Below are positions 56,570 to 64,000 of a DNA stretch of 64,000 nucleotides, piece after piece. Each line of letters opens with the position of its first letter. The first letter of the stretch is position 1. The DNA lies in contig JASANG010002502.1 of the NCBI GenBank assembly GCA_030248215.1, forward strand, positions 1-64,000. Reading direction: 5' to 3'. The notes beneath the pieces were generated by a model. It was not told where the DNA came from. It did not search any database and saw only the letters and a program-made list of their open reading frames with translations. The position numbers and the translations under genes are program-made. Source of the DNA: Enoplolaimus lenunculus. Lineage: Eukaryota > Nematoda > Enoplea > Enoplida > Thoracostomopsidae.

Positions 56570-56750
56570 CTGGTAACGTGTGTTTTGTCACGTTGTAATC
56601 TCTTTAGTAGTGATGACAAACTAACTGGCATAAAAGCTTATATCAGAAATGACACTTCAAACGGGGATCATTTATTAGCAAGTCCTTCATCAGAAGATTC
56701 AATGTTAACTCAAATGAGTCAGCGCGCGGTATATTGGAATAAAACTACGT
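56570..56750 (+). other. Exon-like open segment of unknown origin
   Basis: After an AATCTCTTTAG acceptor the + strand reads SSDDKLTGIKAYIRNDTSN and on to SEDSMLTQMSQRAVYW without a stop. No donor or partner exon was found and the family is not recognised. It may be a mobile-element relic. Confidence 0.2.
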
Positions 56751-57003
56751 ACATAGTGATAGCTAACAGTGGGAAAATAAACAATCTTGTATAATGCGTA
56801 CAACAAACTGGGTAAATAGAAAATACCGTGCACAGTATATAATTTCTTGTGGTTTTCATATTTTTAAACCAGAATTGAGCGTGATAGTATTGTTTTTCAT
56901 GCGAGTCACTTAAAGATTGTATGCAAAAAACTGGGCACAGGTTACTCAAACGCAAATAACGTGTTGGTCCCGGTGCTGGAGCCAGGCTTCGGGGCATCTT
57001 TAG
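56750..57003 (+). repeat. Dispersed repeat, copy 2
   Basis: Second copy of the repeat seen at 33760-34105 (TTTTCATATTTTTAAACCAG, TTTTCATGCGAGTCACTT, CCCGGTGCTGGAGCC blocks). Confidence 0.6.
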
Positions 57004-57004
57004 T

Positions 57005-58780
57005 GCTATACGCCAAATTTTGGTTCAGATCTCAACTTATTTGTTTTACCTTTTTTGCTACTAGTTATTGTTTTCAGTTGTATCGTTTTCAGTTGTATTG
57101 TTTACAGTATGCTGGTATGAACGGCATTGTTGTTTATTTTATAATTTGATCTTGCATGAATTATTTTTTGTGTGGGTATAAAATTGAAGAAAAATATGGT
57201 CATTTCTGTTTTCACCAACAGGTGTTTTCACTAAGATATTCGGAACTTGAAAATTTTTGCTTGTGTTCATGTGCTTCAGGATCCCAACAGGAACCAAATT
57301 TTACCTCAACTGGGGCAAACACAAAACCTGAATTACGATATCAAAACAGGAACTAGATTCCGGTGCTGTATAGCTTTGATCATCCAACTACTGTTTGCTG
57401 TATAAAACGAAAAGCTAGTGTATACACAAAAACGGGCATTCGGCAATGACTCGATAACAAATCATCTAAATGCGAAAAATTTTACACCTCTGGACTTAGC
57501 TCCACGCATCGAATGATATTGTATAATTTGTCAAATTTTTTGACAAAAATTTTCTTTGGGTCCCAAGGGGGAACCGTCGGCTTAAAAATCAAATTTTTCA
57601 TAAAATTCAAATTTAAACGTGGAATGATCAGGGGAGGTTATGAGAAGCTCAAATATGCAAAAATATTAAATTCAATGATTATTGGATAATCGCGGGCTGG
57701 TAGGAAAACGGAAAAGACCCATTTTAATATCAGATTATCATGTATAAAGCACTAAGATGTGTAGTTTTTATGAGCACCGAAACTGAAAGAAAGGGTAGCG
57801 CTAGAATATTATTTTTAGACCCTTTCTATAATGTTAACTTCGAGTTCACTGGATAATTAATATGATGTTCGATTTGCTAACTTCAGCAAAGATTTCTAAT
57901 GCGTTGTTAAATCTTTTGGTTTGACTCCTATTTTTAACGAAATCTCGGCAATTTTTCCCTAAAATTGTACGAAAATTTGAAACGAAACGCACCAATCAAA
58001 TCAATTTTAAAAACTGCAAAATTTCACTGCCGAAATTGCAAGAACCTCCAGTAGAAATTTTACGAGATTCTGAGGTCGATTCTCCGCCGCAGCCGGAGGC
58101 ACACCTCCGGTCGTATCCTGGTATATCTGCGACATCCAGTTTTACTTACGTTCTTACGACTGTATTCGCTGTTGATTGAAAGTTATGGGTGCGAAAAGTA
58201 AATAAATATATAGCGTTGCTCTAGAATTTTAAACACACACATATAAACACCAAAATAAATAATGCATTTATTGGAATTTTTATCAGGGAAAATTGTTCTC
58301 AAATTTCCGCGGGACCCTGACCCATGCTCATGCACTAGATGAAATTGCGAGGAGGTTCAGTACGGCTACTGCGCAATGCTTACACCGTACTGATATAAAA
58401 ATGTGAGGAAATGTTCTGAAAGAAGCGCCTGCTTTCATACTATATATTTCATCGCAAGCAGGTGAATAAATATTTGTTTCAAATGATCGAGAAGGTTAAT
58501 TGGAAATGAAAACAATCATCGATTGTTAGGCACTTTTGTTATAGTTACCTCCCCACAGTGGAAAAATGTTTTCCGCCACAACAATTTTGTCTTCAGGTGT
58601 TAAGAAGATACAAAGCAAAGCCCAGCCCCCTCTGCCCTAGCGTTTCTCATGCGTGCCAAAACAGTTCATAACTATTTCAGTGCTTGCCTAGTAGCCCTTC
58701 GAATCGCACTGGGGCGTCAGCCCTATGAAAACAATGACGCAAAATTGATAAAAAATTTTTACACTAGAAACTTGTTTTTA
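57005..58780. other. Spacer with a lone Merlin-type repeat and MITE fragments
   Basis: About 57485-57715 is a stand-alone copy of the ~250-bp inverted repeat of the Merlin-type element at 23108-24813 (AACGTGGAATGATCAGGGGA, CGCGGGCTGGTAGG). About 57900-58127 is a fragment of MITE family D ending CACACCTCCGGTCGTATCCT. No gene is supported. Confidence 0.55.
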
Positions 58781-58782
58781 AC

Positions 58783-58925
58783 CCTTTAACCGTGACAACC
58801 CCCTTGGGCTCGAGCGTCAAGCTCCTATAGCTGAGTGTGAGTGCTCATCGTAAACGCCTACCACCCGAGAGACTGGGGATCGAATATTACCTTGAAAGTG
58901 CATCTCATATGAAATTGAAAATATT
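58783..58925 (+). mobile_element. tRNA-like module related to the piggyBac-type MITE
   Basis: Starts TTTAACCCTTTAACCGTGAC, then GGGCTCGAGCGTCAAGCTCC, a box A-like TATAGCTGAGTGTGAGTG and a box B-like GGGGATCGAATATTACC. Here the tRNA-like part is on the + strand, opposite to its orientation in the array at 55213-56362, and more complete 3' sequence follows. Confidence 0.6.
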
Positions 58926-59269
58926 TATATATGTGAAAATTCTTAGTTAATAATATCTTTAAGACAGGAAAATGAAACGTTTTTATGTTACAAGCAAAGT
59001 TTCTCCACATTTGCGTAGTGGCGGGCGAACTACAAAAAGGCCGATTGTTAGATAAAGTTTGCGTGTTACAAATGTTAAAGGCGAGAATAGTACATCAGCT
59101 AAACAGTGGGCTGCTAATTTCTTTGGTTTAAGTACACATATCAAGCATATTAACCGTCAATGTATATACAACCGGAGCTCTGCTTCCGCCTGCAGTAGAA
59201 AATCGATTTTCGGCTCCGTATTGTTTCCGTAGGTTCTGGCAGTTTCGGTTTAGTGAAATTTTTGGTATG

Positions 59270-59457
59270 TATAAAAATGTGCCCCTCTGTGAATTGATAC
59301 GGGCAGGGAAATCTATTTAATTTTTATCGTCTTTTTTAGTAAAATATCCAAATTTCCACTGACCAGAATTTATTAATATTAGATTTTTGATTGTGGTCTA
59401 AATAAACCGGAACCTGAAGATGAAAAATGCAGGAACCGGAATTCCGGCTGCACCCTG
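59270..59457. mobile_element. Right part of a family B MITE
   Basis: Matches the right half of the complete copy at 38555-38904 (TTTAATTTTTATCGTC, AAATATCC, GCAGGAACCGGAATTCCGG) and ends CACCCTG at 59457. The left part is replaced by family D-like sequence. Confidence 0.65.
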
Positions 59458-59462
59458 TGTAC

Positions 59463-59810
59463 CATGGTACAACCGGAGGTCTGGTTCCGGCTCCGGCAGA
59501 AAATCGGCCTCAGGCTCCGGCTCCGGTAGAATTTTTGCCGGAGGTTCCGGCAATTTCTGTTGTAAAGTTTTGCAAAATATATCTGTTTAGCGCGTTTCGT
59601 TTTGCTTTAAGCACAATTTTCAGGAAAAAATTCCCGAAATTTCGCTGAAAATTAGCGTAAAACCAAACAACTTATTAACAATGCAGATATTAGCTAAAAT
59701 ATCTACTTAATTAACCGCCATTTTTACAACCTAAATTTCGCCTCACCTCCGACTCCTGCAAGTTTCGTTGACCTACGGGTCCGATATTTTTCAAATCCGG
59801 TTACACCCTG
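59463..59810. mobile_element. hAT-type MITE, family D, complete
   Basis: Ends CATGGTACAACCGGAGGTCT and ...AATCCGGTTACACCCTG, flanked by CTGTGTAC (59455-59462) and CTGGGTAC (59811-59818), an 8-bp duplication with one change. The left duplication overlaps the last bases of the neighbouring family B fragment, so this element inserted right at that fragment's end. Confidence 0.82.
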
Positions 59811-59997
59811 CTGGGTACAGGATATTATATATGTTAAAATAATTTATTTTTTCGCTGTATTTTTACCGTGCTTATAGGGTTTTCGTCTTTTATTATTTAT
59901 GGGTTTCGGCCAGTTTCACCGCCGCCGTTTCCGTTATTTTCACTATACGTTTACCCCCTAGATAAAAGTAGCTGCAAATGTATCAAGGCTATAGATG

Positions 59998-61240
59998 ATA
60001 ACCGGATATCCGGATATGAAAAATATCCGGATATGTATCCGACGAGAAACGTGTGTCCGGATATCCGGTTATACCCGGATATCCCAAATGCTATTGTGTA
60101 AATATTTGTTTGGAATAATTTGCATTGTTTCGCCATTGGAGCTGACGAAAAGACATTCTGCATACGAACATGAGCTAAAATATTGAACCACATTCTTGCA
60201 TACCTAATTCCATGACGATTTAAAATTTTGATTTCTTAAAACATGCCAAAATTAAAAAACTTCAGTACTTGGTATAAGGAATACGGTTAGTCTAGTGTTA
60301 CGCCCCTAAAAGTAACATTGGCCCCAAGTCGTGCCGTTAGACGTACTGGGTGTCATTCTGACTGCTCTTGATTTAATAAGACGCTAAGCCTAATTGAGTA
60401 TGATGCTAAATGGCTAGCTTGCATGGTGCAACCGGAGGTGAAAAATACCGGAGCCGGAGCTGAAATTCAGACCCCCACGCTAAAAGATTTCTTAATATGT
60501 ATCATACACCAAAACAGTCCAAAAGTACTTTATCAGCGATTCGAGCTGTCCGAATAATGAATAGCTTAGTCTAGGGTTTGGGAGCGATAACCCCAACTTG
60601 CTTTAGTGTGTTTTCAAAATGCGGAACGTTCAACAAAGCCGCAGCCTCCTCACTTGAAAGAGAAAAAGCACAAAATTGATTGAAATGTTTGGTTCTTATA
60701 CAGAAAATGTTTCCTCCTACAATAGTATTAATAGGTGAGTTAAACCAGTCATCAAACGCAAAAATTGACGCAATTCAACTGATCGCGTCGCTTTTACGCA
60801 ATGCATACAAAATATAGATTTCTTAATTGAAAAACTTTAACAATATAAACAAACAAAACATATATTCCTAAAGTTGAAAGAAGTGCTTGAGAAACGAAAA
60901 TTGAGGTTTGTAAAACCAAAAGACGACAAATCGAGTTTCGGAAATCCGAAATTGAAAATTTAATCTGACAAGAATTGCCGGATATCCGAATACGAGAAAT
61001 ATCTTATGCCCATCACTAATCAAGACTTGAACTTATTGACTTGCCCAGAAATGTTATCGCAACAAGATGTTAAAGACGCTTTGCGGGTAAAAAGCGGTTT
61101 TATGTTATTCGGCACCATAGCCGTAAATATTCGATAATCCGTTAAAGTAAGTTTATACCGGATACCGAAATATACGGATGTTGAACCGGATATCTGGTCG
61201 CTCCTTTGTTCAGAACCATTTACCTCCGGTTGCACACTGA
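59998..61240. other. Spacer with GATATCCGG-rich patches
   Basis: 59998-60085 is dense in CCGGATATCCGGATATG motifs. A family D left end (CATGGTGCAACCGGAGGTG) is at 60423 without its partner. About 61150-61240 has GGATATCTGG-type sequence and CTCCGGTTGCACACTG. No gene recognised. Confidence 0.45.
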
Positions 61241-61494
61241 ATAAACCATATATGCATATTCGGAACACAACCGCAACAAAGTGTACAATAAATTTGCCAT
61301 TTTTCATCTATCAAATACGAAAGTTTGAAAGAAAAAGTTCATAAAAAGTCTCAAAAGAAGCTCAATCTGCATTGTCGGAAAATATTTTAAAAAGTGATTG
61401 CTTTTAGTATGAAAAAATTTTGTAAAAAAGATTTGGGTAAATCATAGGTATCATTTCACAGACAAACCCCGGGTCAAGAAATTTTCACAATAAC

Positions 61495-61806
61495 CAGGGT
61501 GTGTTAAACGGATAGTAAATAAACGGTAACGAAAACGGATAGTGATCATAATAACGGAATCGGACAACGGATAGTGATCAAAATATTAACGGAAACGGAA
61601 AACAGATATTGAAGTATAAAAGTCTGAAAGATATCTTATTTTTCTGCCAACACAACTGAAGCATGCAAATGTTCACTCTGAATTCAGTAATTTCAACGAA
61701 AAAATAGGGATGCAGATGGACCAAAATTTTAAGATTTTGGATATGGAAACGGGAACCGACTCCAATTTTTACCGAAAACGGAAACAGATATCCGGTTACA
61801 CCCTAC
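61495..61806. mobile_element. MITE with CAGGGTGTGTTAAACGG end
   Basis: Left end CAGGGTGTGTTAAACGGATA, right end GATATCCGGTTACACCCTA; the interior is repeated ACGGAAACGGA sequence. The ends are only partly inverted and no duplication is visible, so the assignment to the hAT-like group rests on end similarity. Confidence 0.5.
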
Positions 61807-62149
61807 CGTTGGCTTTTGCCGCTCTGTCAGCGGTTTAAAATGGTACCAACCAATTTTTATGTATATGTTTTTGTTGCAATTCTACACTTTCCTTGTGTAT
61901 AGACTGGTTTACAAGTTGAAACCTGCAGCCCGGTGACAATTAAAGATGTCACCGGATATGTGCATTCCAAAAACAAATAAAAAAGTACATGTTTTAAGAG
62001 AGCATGTGGTTATGTTTTCAATTATTATAATGATATACAATATTTGGGTAGGTTTAACATTAAGTTTGGTTAACAATATGATATTTCAATTGATTCTTCA
62101 TAATAGCGTAGCTAGTAGATATAACTGTAAGCACTTGAGACCTTCTTGT

Positions 62150-62400
62150 TCTGATTCTGATGCATGTGCAATATATGCAATGCACTTTGTATTATATGCT
62201 TGCCGACAGCATACGGTCGACATATAGTCGACGATTGAAGCAGTTTGGCAGGTGCGCTACGTGGCGCAGTGGCGGGGCGGAGCGCTTTTCTCGGATTCCT
62301 CCAGCCACTAGTTCGAAACCGCCCTTTGTAAGGTAAGTGTGTAAGCTGTGGACTTCGCAATTTGGCCCTGTTTGAGGCTAAAATATCCGAACACTGTAGG
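62150..62400 (+). mobile_element. Diverged family 1 SINE
   Basis: Contains TGCTTGCCGACAGCATACGG, TATAGTCGACGA, box A-like ACGTGGCGCAGTGGCG and box B-like TAGTTCGAAACC in the same order as at 32777-33139. The body between the boxes differs, with a GC-rich change. Confidence 0.7.
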
Positions 62401-63335
62401 TTCTTGGCTCATGCGCTTTTAAGTGATTTGAGTCGGGTTAGTACGCTCTGGAGTGTTAACACTGTGTTTTGCAGGTTTAATACAAGTAACAGAAGAAATA
62501 ATACAGAAGCGTACACAATATAAACGCAGGCGATGCGAATTTGTCTCCGAAACACGCAATTTTACGAAATTTCGGGATAACTCGAAATTGTGTCAAAATC
62601 GGGTAAAATCCTAAATTCTGGGTCAAGTCCGGGTAGAAATAGTCCAAACCCAGTAACCTCACGGCAAATTTGCAAAAACCGAACTAAATGTAACACACTG
62701 TGCACAACTATACCGATAACACCGAAGTTGCACTTTTTGCAACAGAATATACGCAATTTTGCGTAAACACCAAGCCGTCACTATAAAATGCTATTTCTAG
62801 ACCGTAAACTAATAATTCTGCTACACCGACGTCCTAAAGCCGTTATTCTGGCTGACTTGTGACTGTAAACTATAATTTCCGCTAAATCCACTAAAATCCG
62901 TATTAACCGCAATACTCGCAAAATATGTCTGATAATAATATGTCCGAATTCGCTCCAACAAGCTACCTAAGTTAATAATTATTTAGGCTGAAAAACTCAA
63001 GGTTATGTCTCGAAAAATTGGCAGAAATAAGTTGGGGAATTTTGGGGAGATTTTTTGGTGAATTTAAAGGTTTTGGATAGGAAAATGAAATGCGCGATCA
63101 AAAATAACCCAGAATATAAGAAATAAAGAACACAGGCACAATATAAGGCAAATGACGGCACATTCATAAACTACTAAATCGACTTAACTCAAACAAGCAC
63201 AAAGCGACGGTAATGTGGTATAAAAGCGGGTTTGCAAGCGCTAGAGGCCACAAGAGGACATAAACAGAGCCCGCGGTAACGTAACTGAGGGCGGGAGAAC
63301 TGTGGTTGCAGGGCAACCACAGGACCCCTGCCCGA
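62400..63335. other. No gene recognised
   Basis: AT-rich sequence with no clear repeats, exons or element ends visible. Confidence 0.4.
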
Positions 63336-63339
63336 CAAA

Positions 63340-63736
63340 GTGTCAGAACTGCACGGTCGGGACGACCCCTTTCTCTGAAGTACTGTGAATATACATGGTT
63401 TTCTTTCTCAATATCTCCGAAGTATATGGCCACGCCGAGATCAAACTCGACTTCTCGCTCGCGAGTCAAGCGCGCTGCCCATTACACCACGCGGCTGATA
63501 CAATTTTCTCTAGTAATATATGTACACGTGCAGGTATGTGTTTTACGTTACATACACTATGCACATATAGATGCTGTACCACATATACCAACATTCCCTC
63601 TTCTTCAGGCGGCCGCCTCGGACCGCGAATCCAAATATTTCCGAATCCATAGGCCTATTTACAGCGCCAGTCTCGGTGGGACCTCCATGTCAGAACTGCA
63701 CGGTCGGGACGACCCTTTTCCCTGAAGTACTGTGAA
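63340..63736 (-). mobile_element. tRNA-derived SINE (family 2), reversed, between 50-bp direct repeats
   Basis: About 63430-63615 read on the minus strand gives the family 2 SINE: TTGGTATATGTGGTACAGCA, AAAACACATACCTGC, box A-like TGGTGTAATGGGCAGCGCG and box B-like GAGTTTGATCTC. It lies between two nearly identical 50-bp direct repeats (TGTCAGAACTGCACGGTCGG ... GAAGTACTGTGAAT) at 63338-63387 and 63688-63737. These are too long for a normal target duplication and probably reflect a local duplication. Confidence 0.7.
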
Positions 63737-63843
63737 TCAAGCTATTATGTTCTAAGAGCAATCCCGTATAATGATGAGAAGGTTATTCTTATATGTATAT
63801 AGCAAGTTTCAGATCTTTAAGTTGACAGTAAAGTTACAGCATA

Positions 63844-63969
63844 ATGGTATTACGACACATGGCTTCGCAGCTAGCGCCACTTGCAAGCAGAAGTGGAAAT
63901 GGATTCAACAAAACTGCGTTCCGTCGTACAAGTGCTACAGTTTTGCCCAACTTACAACCTGGATCTGTG
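63844..63969 (+). CDS. First coding exon of an unidentified gene (runs off the window)
   Basis: ATG at 63844, or the in-frame ATG at 63859 with better context (CACATGGCT), opens a frame of about 40 codons (MASQLAPLASRSGNG, then FRRTSATVLPNLQPGSV) ending at the donor GTATGT at 63970. The frame is closed upstream. Serine, arginine and glycine are frequent, as in many disordered N-termini. No family is recognised, and the rest of the gene lies beyond 64000. Confidence 0.5.
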
Positions 63970-64000
63970 GTATGTTTTTGATTCTGTTTTTGGTCGAACA

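Overview
The window is nuclear DNA from an animal, most likely an invertebrate: it is AT-rich, its genes have GT-AG introns, and it is crowded with short DNA transposons, tRNA-derived SINEs, a LINE and minisatellites. No sequence feature fixes the phylum. Two host genes are recognised securely. One is a 14-exon gene on the + strand (32427-54404) for the CRL4 substrate receptor DTL/CDT2. The other is a single-exon gene for the small nuclear cap-binding subunit NCBP2/CBP20 (19856-20362). A further first exon of unknown identity sits at the right edge (63844-63969), and two small broken ORFs lie on the minus strand just left of NCBP2.

Layout. Positions 1-12400 form a giant inverted repeat. Each arm has about 1.95 kb of unique DNA containing exon-like pieces of one split gene (possibly HAUS8-like, weak), and the core is two head-to-head arrays of a 348-bp satellite. 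12.4-32.4 kb is gene-poor and holds SINEs, several families of hAT-like and Tc1/mariner-like miniature elements, a Merlin-type transposon with a decayed ISXO2-like transposase, and NCBP2. 32.4-54.4 kb is DTL, whose introns have been colonised by SINEs, at least five hAT-type MITEs with 8-bp target duplications, an APE-type LINE in antisense, and a 5.1-kb element with a Gypsy-like integrase and an OTU-like domain that has terminal inverted repeats (Ginger-like). 54.4-64 kb is again repeats, including a four-copy array of a piggyBac-type MITE that carries a tRNA-like module; its empty target site is visible about 150 bp away in the same repeat.

How the genes relate. DTL brings CDT1, p21 and SET8-type substrates on PCNA to the CUL4-DDB1 ubiquitin ligase; NCBP2 binds the mRNA cap with NCBP1. 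They are independent housekeeping genes and nothing here suggests a shared unit. What connects the region is repeated transposon insertion next to and inside them: the same Tc1-like MITE lies about 110 bp after the NCBP2 stop and, as a half copy, 81 bp before the DTL start codon.

All calls come from reading the sequence by eye; family names rest on remembered motifs, not on searches.
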